DNA from: UBA5069 sp963773745
Lineage (GTDB): Bacteria > Chloroflexota > Anaerolineae > Caldilineales > Caldilineaceae
Assembly (NCBI GenBank): GCA_963773745.1
Contig: CAVZCL010000003.1
Location: 62,001-126,000, forward strand
DNA length: 64,000 nt
Direction of reading: 5' to 3'
This document shows positions 8,790-17,538 of this stretch, one piece after another; the stretch's first letter is position 1, and each line of letters opens with the position of its first letter. Made by a program: the position numbers and the translations under genes. Under the pieces are notes generated by a model, which saw only the letters and a list, made by a program, of their open reading frames with translations, did not search any database and was not told where the DNA came from.

Positions 8790-10590
8790 ATGAAGAATCG
8801 AACGACGTTGTTCTCGCTTTCACTGCTGTTTGTACTCTTGTTGGCAGCCGGCTGCATGCCGATTCAGGCCCCCATCGCCGACGCCCCCGTCGCCGAGGCT
8901 GCAGCGCCGCTGGCCGAAGCCGCTGCGCCGCTGGCTGGCCCCTTGGCCCAGGCCGCTGCCCCTGCTGCCGAAGCCGCCCCCGCCGATGCCATGGCTGCGC
9001 CTGTTGGCGGCATGGATGCCATCGACGCCTTCGCCTCCAACATCCCCGAAGGCTTCCTGGCCACCGGCAAGATGGACGATGTGCAGTCGGCCATGGACGC
9101 AGGCGTGCTGCTGATTGACGTGCGCGAAGCGGGTGAATATGCCGAGGGACACATCCCCGGCGCCATCAACATCCCCCTGCGCACTGTGGCCCAGAACCTG
9201 GACAAGATTCCGGCTGACCAGCCGGTGCTCGTCTACTGCGCCAGCGGCTTGCGCGCGGGCACGGCGCTCTCGGCGCTGCGCACGCTGGGCTTTGACAATG
9301 TGAAGTCCTTCCCCGGTGGCTGGAAGGCGTGGAGCGGCGAAGGCCGCGAGGCGTCGCTCGAGGCTACCGAAGCACAAACCGTTGAGCCCAAGGAGGTCGA
9401 CGCCGAGCTGCTGGCCCAGGTGGACGGTTTCCTCTCCGCCATTCCCGAAGGCTTCTACAGCGTGGGCGCTGTGGAGAAGTTGCAGGAAGCTATGGACAAC
9501 GGTGCGTTCCTGGTGGACGTGCGCGAAGAGAGTGAATTTGCCGAAGGCGCGATCACTGGGGCGATCAACGTGCCGATTCGCACGCTCGTGGCGAACCTTG
9601 ACCAGATCCCCACCGACCAGCCCGTGATTGTCTACTGCGCATCGGGCCACCGCGCCGCCATGGCGAATGGCATTCTGCATATGGCCGGCTATGACAACGT
9701 GCGCGTCTTTGCCGCCGGCTATGGCGCATGGGAGGCCGCGCAGGAGACAGTTGCAGCGGCCCCTGCGGAAGCCCCCGCCGAAGCAGCAGCAGACGTTCCG
9801 ACCGAAATCGTTGACGCGATGGGCTCCGACTTCGCCATCATCATGCAGACGGCCGACATGCTCGAGGCGATTCCCGAGGGCTACTACTCGGCAGGCAACT
9901 TCGAGAAGTTCAGCGAGATGATTGAGGCGACCAGCCCGCTGCTGATTGACGTGCGCGAAGAGGGCGAGTTTGCCGAAGGGCACATCCCGGGCGCGATCAA
10001 TATCCCGCTGCGCACACTGACGCAGAATCTGGATTCTGATCCCCACTGACAGCCCCGTCGTCGTCTACTGCGCATCGGGCCACCGTGCCGGCACAGCGCT
10101 GGCTACGCTCAAGGTGCTTGGCTACGAGAATGTGAAGTCCTTTGCGGGCGGCTGGAAGGCATGGAGCGAGGCCGGTGGTGAAGTCTCCACCGAGGCGACC
10201 GAAGCCACCACAGTCACCCCGCTTGAGGTGAATCCCGAAGCACTGGCGGCGGCGGACGAGTTCCTCGCCAACGTACCCGAAGGTTACTTCAGCGTCGGCG
10301 ATGCTGAGAAGATGCAGGCTGCCATGGACAACGGCGCTTTCGTCATCGACGTGCGCGAAGAGAGCGAATTTGGCGAAGGGCACATCGCCGGTGCGGTGAA
10401 CATTCCCATTCGCACGCTGGCAAGCAACGCCGACCAGATTCCGACGGACCAACCGGTGATTGTCTACTGCGCATCGGGCCACCGCGCCGCGATGGCCAAC
10501 GCCGCGCTGCACCTGATGGGTTATAGCAATGTGCGCTCCTTCCCGGCCGGCTACGGCGCGTGGGAAGCAGCGGGCGGCGCAACTGAATAG
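8790..10590 (+). CDS. Lipoprotein with four tandem rhodanese domains (frameshifted)
   Basis: About 600 residues. A lipoprotein signal ends in LLAAGC. An Ala/Pro-rich spacer is followed by four rhodanese domains, each with an active-site loop YCASGxRA; the catalytic Cys codons are at 9237, 9636, 10069 and 10468. Domains 1 and 3, and 2 and 4, are the closest pairs, so a two-domain unit of 277 codons has been duplicated. One extra base near 10033 breaks the frame; the spacing between equivalent Cys codons is 832 instead of the expected 831, which pinpoints it as a single insertion. Rhodaneses move sulfane sulfur, for example from thiosulfate or polysulfide, to acceptors. Placement 84 bases after the molybdoenzyme operon suggests joint action outside the membrane. 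Ribosome site AGGAGC precedes the ATG. Confidence 0.88.
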
Positions 10591-10662
10591 GTAGATACGC
10601 GGTCATACGGTGTGGGCATTGCGCCCGCACCACTCTCTCCCCACAAGTGCAGGAATGCAGGC

Positions 10663-10697
10663 AGAGGCCCGTGCCGCCGTAATCGGCACGGGCCTCT
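10663..10697. terminator. GC-rich hairpin after the rhodanese gene
   Basis: Perfect 14-base arms (AGAGGCCCGTGCCG) around a seven-base loop, 73 bases after the rhodanese stop. There is no T-run, but the stem is strong. It ends just upstream of the next promoter. Confidence 0.6.
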
Positions 10698-10698
10698 C

Positions 10699-10707
10699 TG
10701 TTACAAT
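10699..10707 (+). promoter_or_regulatory. Extended -10 promoter of the CMD-FmdE operon
   Basis: TGTTACAAT is an extended -10 (TG-N-TACAAT). Transcription would start near 10714, giving a leader of about 110 bases that contains a tandem dyad at 10743-10773. Confidence 0.5.
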
Positions 10708-10742
10708 GGAGCCACGACAATCAGGGGTTAATTCTCAATCGC

Positions 10743-10773
10743 CAGTATGCAATACTGTCAGTATTCAATACTG
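10743..10773. promoter_or_regulatory. Tandem 15-bp dyad operator (CAGTATnCAATACTG twice)
   Basis: Two copies, CAGTATGCAATACTG and CAGTATTCAATACTG, are separated by one T. Each is an inverted repeat (CAGTAT/ATACTG) with a three-base centre, the usual form of a binding site for a dimeric repressor. It lies about 30-60 bases downstream of the predicted transcription start and 51 bases before the CMD start codon. The binding protein is not identifiable here. Confidence 0.55.
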
Positions 10774-10824
10774 ATTGTTGAGGACTGCGTACTGGCTGCG
10801 CGACAGATTCAACGAGGTGAACGC

Positions 10825-11139
10825 ATGAACGAAAGACTGCCAACGGCCTATGAGCGCTTCAAGGATGAGTTTCCTGAAGTGTGGGCGGCGTACGATGCGC
10901 TGGGCGCAGCGGCCCACGGCGCGGGTCCGCTGGATGGGACGAGCCGCCATCTGATCAAACTGGCGCTGGCGGTGGCCGTGCGCTCCGAAGGGGCCACGCA
11001 TGCGCACACGCGCAAGGCGCTTGAAGCAGGGATTGCGCCCGAGGCCATCCGCCAGGTTGTGCTGCTGGCCATTCCCACAATCGGGTACCCGGCGGCCATG
11101 GCGGCTATGACCTGGGTGGATGACATTCTGCGGGGATAG
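10825..11139 (+). CDS. Carboxymuconolactone decarboxylase (AhpD-like) family protein
   Basis: A 104-residue all-helical protein with the CMD family pattern (LIKLALAVAVRSEGATHAHTRKALEAG then QVVLLAIPTIGYPAAMA). The redox CXXC pair of true AhpD enzymes is absent: the equivalent position reads EGATHAH, so it is unlikely to be a peroxidase partner. The start at 10825 has a GAGGTG ribosome site; an upstream in-frame ATG at 10747 lies inside the operator and is unlikely. It is separated from the FmdE gene by three bases, so the two are one operon. The specific role is unknown. Confidence 0.75.
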   Translation: MNERLPTAYERFKDEFPEVWAAYDALGAAAHGAGPLDGTSRHLIKLALAVAVRSEGATHAHTRKALEAGIAPEAIRQVVLLAIPTIGYPAAMAAMTWVDDILRG

Positions 11140-11142
11140 ACG

Positions 11143-11760
11143 ATGAGCGTTGCATTAATCGCGCCGATCATGGCGCCGGTGGATAGTGCTACACTGGCTG
11201 CGCTGCTGGCGGAGTCGGCCACGCTGCATCGCCACCTTTGCCCGCGCCAGGTGATTGGCGTGCGCATGGGCATGCTGGCTGCCCGACTGCTGGATTTGCC
11301 CTTGCCGCAGGGCGACAAGCGAGTGCTGACGATTGTGGAATCGGACGGCTGCTTTTGCGACGGCGTCTCCGTGGCCACCAACTGCTGGGTGGGGCGGCGC
11401 ACGCTGCGCGTGGTGGATTACGGCAAGGTGGCGGCCACCTTTGTGGACACGAAGCTGGGAAGAGCGTGGCGCGTGGCGCCCCACCCAGCGGCGCGCGACG
11501 GCGCAGCGGCCTATGCGCCCAGCGCCCGCAATCGCTGGGAGACGATGCTGATGGGCTACCAGCAGATGCCCGACGCCGAGCTGTTTCTATGGCAGCCGGT
11601 CGCGCTGACGCAGTCGCTGGCTGAAATCCTCAGCAAGCCGGGCTGCCGCGCCATCTGCGCACGCTGTGGCGAGGAGATCCTCAACGAGCGCGAAGTGGTG
11701 ACGGGCGGCGAAACCCTCTGCCGCGCCTGCGCTGATGGGGGCTACTGGCGCGCCCAGTAA
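11143..11760 (+). CDS. FmdE family (formylmethanofuran dehydrogenase subunit E-like) metal-binding protein
   Basis: A 205-residue cytosolic protein. The FmdE core is recognisable by HRHLCPRQVIGVRMG near residues 29-43, ESDGCFCDGVSVATNC, and DYGKVAATFVD. A C-terminal zinc ribbon has two CXXC-type pairs (CARCGEE and CRAC). Despite the name, bacteria like this one lack methanofuran pathways in view, and FmdE proteins outside methanogens have no settled function beyond metal binding. The pairing with a CMD protein under a dedicated operator suggests a small redox or metal-linked module. The TAA stop is the first base of a 115-bp palindrome shared with the convergent MbnH gene. Confidence 0.78.
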   Translation: MSVALIAPIMAPVDSATLAALLAESATLHRHLCPRQVIGVRMGMLAARLLDLPLPQGDKRVLTIVESDGCFCDGVSVATNCWVGRRTLRVVDYGKVAATFVDTKLGRAWRVAPHPAARDGAAAYAPSARNRWETMLMGYQQMPDAELFLWQPVALTQSLAEILSKPGCRAICARCGEEILNEREVVTGGETLCRACADGGYWRAQ

Positions 11761-11873
11761 ACCCCGACGCAGAGGCGCAAAGACGCAAAGGAACGCAAAG
11801 AACTGCAAAAGCAAGAAGGCCATTCTTGCTTTTGCAGTTCTTTGCGTTCTCTTTGCGCCTCTGCGTCGGGGTT
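11759..11873. repeat. Class D palindrome spanning stop codon to stop codon
   Basis: The arms begin AACCCCGACGCAGAGGCGC and run about 50 bases to a five-base centre near 11818-11822. The only disagreement is eight extra bases (one ACGCAAAG unit) in the left arm. The left end overlaps the TAA of FmdE and the right end overlaps the TGA of MbnH, so nothing but the palindrome separates two convergent genes. A related element lies at 44091-44200. Confidence 0.9.
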
Positions 11874-13142
11874 CAGTTGTTGGTGAATGGGTCGCTGAAG
11901 GCAGGGTTGGTGATGAAGGTTTCGTCGGTCAGGCTCTTGAGGAAGGCGACAAGGTCGGCGCTCTCCTGCTCGCTAATGTCAAAGCCGGGGACGAGCGGGC
12001 TCTTGTTGGGGTTGGCGCGGCCGTCGCCCGCGTTGGGGCCGCTTTCGGTCAGCGTACCGCCATTGGCATAGTGGCGGATGACCGCCTCCAGCGTGTCTAT
12101 GCTGCCGTCGTGCATGTAGGGGGCTGTCAACTCCACATTGCGCAGCGATGGCGCACGGAAACGCCCCATGTCGCTCTCCACACCGGTGATCTCGTAAACG
12201 CCGCGGTTGCCCATGGGATAGCCGCCCTCGCCATCCACATTGTAGAGGCCGTTGTTCTGGAAATTGGATGAACCAAAGGTGCTATTGGCGTGCACCGTGG
12301 ACGCGCTGAAATTGAAACCGCCATGGCAGTGGTGACACTCAAAGCGTTCCGAGAAGAACATCTCCATGCCCCGCTGCGCCGATGGCGAGAGCGCGTCGCT
12401 GTCGCCGGCAATGTAGCGATCGTAGGGCGAATCGCCCGAGACCATACTGCGGATGAAGGAGGAGAGCGCCAGCACCGTGTTGTGCCAGTCGATGGCATCC
12501 GCATCCGTGGGGAAGGCATCGGCAAAGCGCTGCTGGTAGTCGGCATCAGCGGCAAGGCGCGCGAGGATCTCATCCTCGTGGCCGGTGACGCCCATCTCCA
12601 CGGGGAATTCGGAGAAGAGCGGAATGAGCGCCTGCTGCTCAATTGTGGTCAGTGCGGGATTCGCCCACGTGAGCGTGGCGTTATAGCCCACGTTGACCAG
12701 CGCCGGGCTGTTGCGCAGCAGCACTTCGCCCGTGGCGCCGGTGGGCAACGCCTTGCCGTCGCTAAAGGCCAGCGCCTGCAGATGGCAGCTTGCGCAGGCC
12801 TGCGTGCCATTGCCCGAGAGGCGCGTGTCGTAGAAGAGGTGGCGGCCCAGTTCAATGCCCGCGGGCGTGGGCGGATTGTCGTCGGGCACGCGCATGGGCG
12901 GGAAGCCGCGCGGCAATGGTATGGCGCTCCCCTGCACAGCCGGAGTCGCTGCCTGCTGCGCTGTTTGCGCCTCCAGAGCCTGTGCCTCGGCCACCTGGGC
13001 ATCCAGCGCGCTGACAGTTGGCGCAGCAGGCAGCGAGCCTTGCACCACGCGCGACGCCCACCCCCACGAAGGCAATGCCTGCAAGCGCGAGCGCCACACC
13101 CAATGTATAGTTGATGATCGATTGTCGGTCGAGACGTCTCAT
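11873..13142 (-). CDS. mbnH: MbnH-like di-heme cytochrome c peroxidase family enzyme (frameshifted near the signal)
   Basis: About 422 residues. An N-terminal hydrophobic signal (SIINYTLGVALALAGIAFVG) is in a different frame from the rest; the break lies at about 13035-13070, close to a G-rich run. The mature part has two c-type heme motifs, CASCH and CHHCH, and the MauG/CcpA fold landmarks DTRLSGNGTQACASCH and RAPSLRNVELTAPYMHDGS. Together with the adjacent MbnP gene this is the metallo-mystery pair. Family knowledge: MbnH oxidises a tryptophan of MbnP to kynurenine so that MbnP can bind copper. The start at 13142 is four bases after the MbnP stop, so this is a two-gene operon with MbnP first. 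Acts in the extracytoplasmic space. Confidence 0.87.
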
Positions 13143-13146
13143 ACGA

Positions 13147-14082
13147 CTATTGTACGCGGAAGAGCGTCTGCGTCGGGCAGTCTTCTTCCAGACACGCGCC
13201 CGTTGCCACATCCAGCCCAAAGGCGGGCAGCAGCGCAATGCAGTCGGGGTCATCCGCGCCCGACATGCAGCCGGGGGGCATGGGCACGGACTGCGTCAGG
13301 TCTACCTGCGCCAGCAACGTGGCCATGTCGGCCACAATCACATTCTGCGCGGCGTCAAAGCCCTCCAGCCGGATGGTGGCAAGGTTGGGCCGCGTGCAGG
13401 CAGTGGTGGGAGGCGTCGACTCGTTGGCCGAGGCGCAGCCTGTGCTGCCCAGGTGAATGAACCACGCGCCGCCAGTGGGCGCATCTTCTTGTCCGGCCAC
13501 CTTCATGTCGACGCGAATGAACTTGTAGCCCCCCTGCCAGTTCCACCACATGGCGGGGATGTTGAGGGGTGACGGGGCCACGGTCACATCCTGGTGGTTG
13601 GCAGATGCCGGAATGCCCAGTTCAAACTGGATGCCCGTGTAGTCGCCCGGCGTGACGGTGCCGGTGACCGCACTGTTCAGCTCGGCATTGCCCGAATCTG
13701 CGCAGCCTGCGCTGCCGTCCTCAAAGTCGAGCAGCGCCGTCGCGCCCGACTGCCACATGTTCTGCTCCAGCGCGACGGGAACCAGATCGCCCGCCGTGTT
13801 CAGCAGCGCAATGTTGGAGACATAGAAGCGCAGGTCATTGAATTGGACTTCATTCTGCGAGAGGCCCAGCCCCGTTGCCCCTTGCGTACAGGTAAGTGGT
13901 TGATCGGCAGCCTGCATGGCAAAGCGAATGGAAATGGCTTCGGCAGGGATTCGCGTGTCGGCGGGGGCGTCGGCGGCAACCTCGGCAGCAGGCGCGCCGG
14001 CGGGGGTTGGCTGCGCGGGCGTGCAGGCCGAAAAGAGAAGCGTGACAAGCAGTAACGGCAGGATCATCCAGCGGCTTGACAT
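13147..14082 (-). CDS. mbnP: MbnP family copper-binding lipoprotein
   Basis: A 311-residue exported lipoprotein. The signal ends at LLFSAC, and the mature protein begins in a Pro/Ala-rich linker. The MbnP family landmarks are present: FNDLRFYVSNIALLN, the Trp-rich MWWNWQGGYKFIRVDMK where the modified Trp is expected, WFIHLGSTGC, and four or more conserved Cys toward the C-terminus (PPGCMSGADDPDC). The start at 14082 has a perfect AGGAGG four bases away from ideal spacing. It is followed four bases later by its partner MbnH, and the pair is known to work together in copper acquisition or storage. Confidence 0.88.
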   Translation of the reverse strand: MSSRWMILPLLLVTLLFSACTPAQPTPAGAPAAEVAADAPADTRIPAEAISIRFAMQAADQPLTCTQGATGLGLSQNEVQFNDLRFYVSNIALLNTAGDLVPVALEQNMWQSGATALLDFEDGSAGCADSGNAELNSAVTGTVTPGDYTGIQFELGIPASANHQDVTVAPSPLNIPAMWWNWQGGYKFIRVDMKVAGQEDAPTGGAWFIHLGSTGCASANESTPPTTACTRPNLATIRLEGFDAAQNVIVADMATLLAQVDLTQSVPMPPGCMSGADDPDCIALLPAFGLDVATGACLEEDCPTQTLFRVQ

Positions 14083-14200
14083 TTTGTCCTCCTGGCTTGA
14101 ACCCGGCCTGCGGCTTGCGCCGGGTAAAAGGATCACACCCAATATCGCGCATGTTGTGCGCAAGCGCCAAAGTAAACGCTGCTCCAACCCCAATAAAGCA

Positions 14201-14232
14201 AAGCGAGGCTTCCACAATGGGAAGCCTCGCTT
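14201..14232 (-). terminator. Class A palindrome acting as terminator for the VPS62 gene
   Basis: Perfect 13-base arms (AAGCGAGGCTTCC) with a six-base loop, about 40 bases beyond the stop of the minus-strand gene at 14269. Same class as 771-805 and 4783-4816. Confidence 0.6.
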
Positions 14233-14268
14233 CTCTCTACACATCAACTGCGGGTACTGGCGAATGGC

Positions 14269-17200
14269 CTACTTGACCACAACCGGCAGATTGACGTTGG
14301 CGTAGACGACATCCACCCCAAAGGGAGGGGCGGTGACTGTCTGGCCGACTGTCACGTTGAGTGTCAGCGGAGCCGTGGCCGAGAGTTTGTAGCCCTCCGG
14401 CGCAACGAAGCTAAGCGAGTACGCTCCGGGTGGCAGTTCGTTGAAGGTGTACGTGCCGTCGCTGCCGCTTGTCGTTGACTGCTTGAAGTTCGGGCTGTCA
14501 ATCGAGGCGACGGCGGCGGCTTCGCCGTTGTCGGCGGTGATGATTACGCCGCCCACCCCTTCGCCGGGGTCGGGCTGCTTGTTGCCGTTGGCATCTGCGA
14601 AGATCTTGCCGCTAATGTTGCCTGCAGTCGGGTTCGCAAAGCCATTGGCAATCACCTCCTGCGGCGGGACGGTCGTCGTCAGGCCGCTTTGCACAGTGAT
14701 CAAGACTGGCTGGGTGATGGCCATCGTATAGCCAACCGGGGCCACAAAGCTGACGAAGTAGGTGGTAGGCGGAATCGCGGCGAAGCCATAGCTTCCGTCG
14801 GGATTACTGAGCGTGGTATTCGACGCTGCTGCCGCCCCGCCCAATGCCTCTGCTCCAGCCGCCTGTGCCGCAATCGGCGCGTACTCGATACTGACTTCAA
14901 CCGTGCCCACGCCTTCGTCGGGGTCAACCTGATCGTTTTTGTTCTTGTCCACGTAGACCTTGCCCGCCACAATGCCGGGCACCGGCGCGGTGGCAGTCAC
15001 CACTTCGAGATAGAAGTTCTGCACGTCCGTCTCACCGGTTGTGTCCACCACCAGCAGTTTGACTTCATGGACGCCCAGGTTGGCAGCGGATGGGTTGCCC
15101 GCGAGTGAGGCCGTGCCGTTGCCGTTGTTCACAAAGGTGAGGAAGTCCGGCTTCACAGGTGCAGTGATGGTTGGCGGGCTTACTTGGTCAAGGTCACTGG
15201 TGGTAATGGCGTAGCCGTACGGCGAGCCGACGCTGACGGTGTAGGGAGGTGTGCTTGTAAAGGCCGGCGGAATGTTGAAGGTGCCCGATGCCTCAACGGT
15301 GAAGACGACACTCGTCACATCCACATTACCCGCGAGGTCGGTGGCGGTTACGGTGAAGGTGTGCTGGCCCACGGCCGGGTCAATGGGTTGTCCCTGGGCC
15401 ACAGGGTTGCCGTCGAGTGTTGCCAAGGTGGAGAGCAGGCCAGAAACGGCGTCGTAACTGTACCACGACGCCGTCAGAGGCGTGGCCTGGTTGTAGGTGA
15501 CGGCCTGCGGGCTGGAGACGTTGGTGGTGGGCGGCGTTGTGTCGACTTTGAGCCGGGCGGTGGCCGTCTTGAAGCCGCCGTTGCTGGCCGCAATGCAGCG
15601 ATAGTCCACGCCGTTGGCGTTGCTGAGCGTGATCGGGTCGCAGTACTTCTTGATGTTGACCGGGGACTGGGAATCGTTCACGCTCCACGAGAGGGTGGTG
15701 GGCACATTGCGCCAGCCATAGCCGTTGGCGCTGCCGCCGGTGATCACGGCCAGAATGGTGGGCGGCGTGCTGTCATACTGCGGCCAGAGCGACTTGGTCT
15801 GCGGGCCGGTGGGGCCGCGGCCAACCTCTTCCTGGGTGTATGTGTAGTCGCTGAAGAGATAGTCATAGGTATACGCGAATGAGAGCCGCTCGTTCTGCCC
15901 CCAGCGCTTGAAGAAGCCAAGCCAGTCGGGGTTGGTTGCGGCAACACCTGGGAAGTCCGAAGAGACGATCTCGTACTTGCCCGGAAGGTAGGTGCCCAAT
16001 GCAGGGCCGCTGTAGGCAGTCCAATCCTCAAGATCCACATTCACAGTGCCCACGCCAATGTTGGTGTCGCCCACGCGCTCGTAGTACTGCGTGGCGGCGT
16101 TGGGATAGTGGGCGTGCGAATCGCGTGCGGCAAAGGCAATTGGGTGGTTGGTCAGATACTTGAGCAGCGCAGGGTCGCGCCAGGCGAGCACCTGGTTCGT
16201 GCCGTGGCGAGACATATAAAAGGACATGGGCTTGAAGATGCCGTCATTGGCGTCTTTGCCCAGGCGCACGGTCACGACCTCCCAGTCACCGAAGTGCCGG
16301 CCCGTGGGGTCGGTCAATACGTGGTAGGATTCAATATCGCCAATCTGCAGATAGAACTTGCCCGAGCCGTTAAAGGGGTAGTAGATCCAGAATTGCAGCT
16401 CTACAAACGCCTGGCTGTAGCGCGTGGCGCGCACGTAGGCCTTGGCGCGGGCCATGCTGCCGCCGGTTACGGCCGTATTCACTTGCATGAAGTAGTCATA
16501 GTCCGGCGAGCCGAAGCGAGGGTCTTGTTCGGAGTCCGCCACGGTATCAAGCAGGCTGGCGGCGTTCGTGGTATAGCAGAGCGTCTCATCGTACCTGAAA
16601 GTCGCGTAATCATTCGGGTTGCGGATGTAGCCGCGACACATGGTTGTACCGTTGTTCAGCACGTAGTCGACGCTGTCGGGCAGATACTGCTCGGTGGGGT
16701 GCAGTGCGATCACCGGGCCATAGGTGGCAATCATGCTGTTGACTTCGGCCTGTGTGGCCGTGGCCGCCTTGACATAGGCAGCGGCGAGCGTCTTGGCGGG
16801 CGCGGGCGGCTGGCTGTAGTTGTTTGTGCCCACAAAGGTGCCAATTGTCAGCCCGGCGTCGGCGCCCGCTTCAGAAAGTGGATAGACGCCCCACGCGCTA
16901 AAGTTGGAGTCCGCGCCTGATCCCTTGTCATCCCAGATCGACACATCATACTTGGCAGCAACGGTGAGTTCCGTGCGCACGCAGCGAATCGCGTTGGTCG
17001 AGGGCATGGCGTAGCCCGCCTGCGCCACCGTGCCCAGGCAGGTGTAGTTGGCCGGCGCATCGGGCTTCCAGAAGGAGCCGTCGTTGTCGGAGCCGGAGCC
17101 ATAATCGGCCCAGATCAAGGTGTAGCCTGTGGGCGCGGCCAGCGAATTGGGCGCGATTTCTTTCGCCACCAACACGGGGCCATAGGCGCTGCCAACGCCA

Positions 17201-17538
17201 CCGCCAATGCCGTAGGAGCCCAGCGCATACCAGCCTGGCGGCACAACGGGTTGCCAGAAGGAGCCATCTCTGTCGCTGTCGGAGCCGGCATCATTCCAGC
17301 GGAAGGCGAGTTGGTCGACATAGGCGATTTCGAGGTATTCGCCCGGAGCGATGGCTACGGCCGGTACAGCGTTGGCAGCCGTGTCTGTTTCAGCGGGCGG
17401 TGCGTCCTGCGCAAACGCAGGCTGCGTGGCAGGCAATGAGAGCAGCGTGAGAATGAAAGTGAAGAGCAGCGACAAAGCGATCCGAGAGTGCGATTGAGTG
17501 TGCGCGCGACGGGAAGTCAAGACAGACAGGGGAGTCAT
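14269..17538 (-). CDS. Large secreted VPS62-like protein with SdrD B-type repeats
   Basis: A 1089-residue exported protein. A signal peptide ends at ATQPAFA. The first third has three short repeats of the form W-D-x-GSGSD-x-D-x-SFW-x-P followed by a VPS62/DUF946-like domain (PVIALHPTEQYLPDSVDYVL, then GDWEVVTVRL, SRHGTNQVLAW, HAHYP). The middle carries Ig-like domains (TPPTTNVSSP and a He_PIG-type TSTPPYTVSVGSPYGYAI). The end has two SdrD B-like domains (VYVDKNKNDQVDPDEGVG and IFADANGNKQPDPGEGVG) with calcium-binding style Asp/Asn loops. There is no sortase motif or anchor visible, so it is probably released or held by other means. I prefer the ATG at 17538 because GGAGG lies ten bases before it; the ATG at 17547 abuts that site. 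No frameshift in 3.3 kb. Confidence 0.82.
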   Translation of the reverse strand: MTPLSVLTSRRAHTQSHSRIALSLLFTFILTLLSLPATQPAFAQDAPPAETDTAANAVPAVAIAPGEYLEIAYVDQLAFRWNDAGSDSDRDGSFWQPVVPPGWYALGSYGIGGGVGSAYGPVLVAKEIAPNSLAAPTGYTLIWADYGSGSDNDGSFWKPDAPANYTCLGTVAQAGYAMPSTNAIRCVRTELTVAAKYDVSIWDDKGSGADSNFSAWGVYPLSEAGADAGLTIGTFVGTNNYSQPPAPAKTLAAAYVKAATATQAEVNSMIATYGPVIALHPTEQYLPDSVDYVLNNGTTMCRGYIRNPNDYATFRYDETLCYTTNAASLLDTVADSEQDPRFGSPDYDYFMQVNTAVTGGSMARAKAYVRATRYSQAFVELQFWIYYPFNGSGKFYLQIGDIESYHVLTDPTGRHFGDWEVVTVRLGKDANDGIFKPMSFYMSRHGTNQVLAWRDPALLKYLTNHPIAFAARDSHAHYPNAATQYYERVGDTNIGVGTVNVDLEDWTAYSGPALGTYLPGKYEIVSSDFPGVAATNPDWLGFFKRWGQNERLSFAYTYDYLFSDYTYTQEEVGRGPTGPQTKSLWPQYDSTPPTILAVITGGSANGYGWRNVPTTLSWSVNDSQSPVNIKKYCDPITLSNANGVDYRCIAASNGGFKTATARLKVDTTPPTTNVSSPQAVTYNQATPLTASWYSYDAVSGLLSTLATLDGNPVAQGQPIDPAVGQHTFTVTATDLAGNVDVTSVVFTVEASGTFNIPPAFTSTPPYTVSVGSPYGYAITTSDLDQVSPPTITAPVKPDFLTFVNNGNGTASLAGNPSAANLGVHEVKLLVVDTTGETDVQNFYLEVVTATAPVPGIVAGKVYVDKNKNDQVDPDEGVGTVEVSIEYAPIAAQAAGAEALGGAAAASNTTLSNPDGSYGFAAIPPTTYFVSFVAPVGYTMAITQPVLITVQSGLTTTVPPQEVIANGFANPTAGNISGKIFADANGNKQPDPGEGVGGVIITADNGEAAAVASIDSPNFKQSTTSGSDGTYTFNELPPGAYSLSFVAPEGYKLSATAPLTLNVTVGQTVTAPPFGVDVVYANVNLPVVVK

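Noticed and set aside
11735..12071. Small open frames across palindromes that read like FAFLCVFAPLR
   Set aside because: They are translations of the class D repeat and appear on both strands; such frames are common artefacts of this repeat type, not genes.
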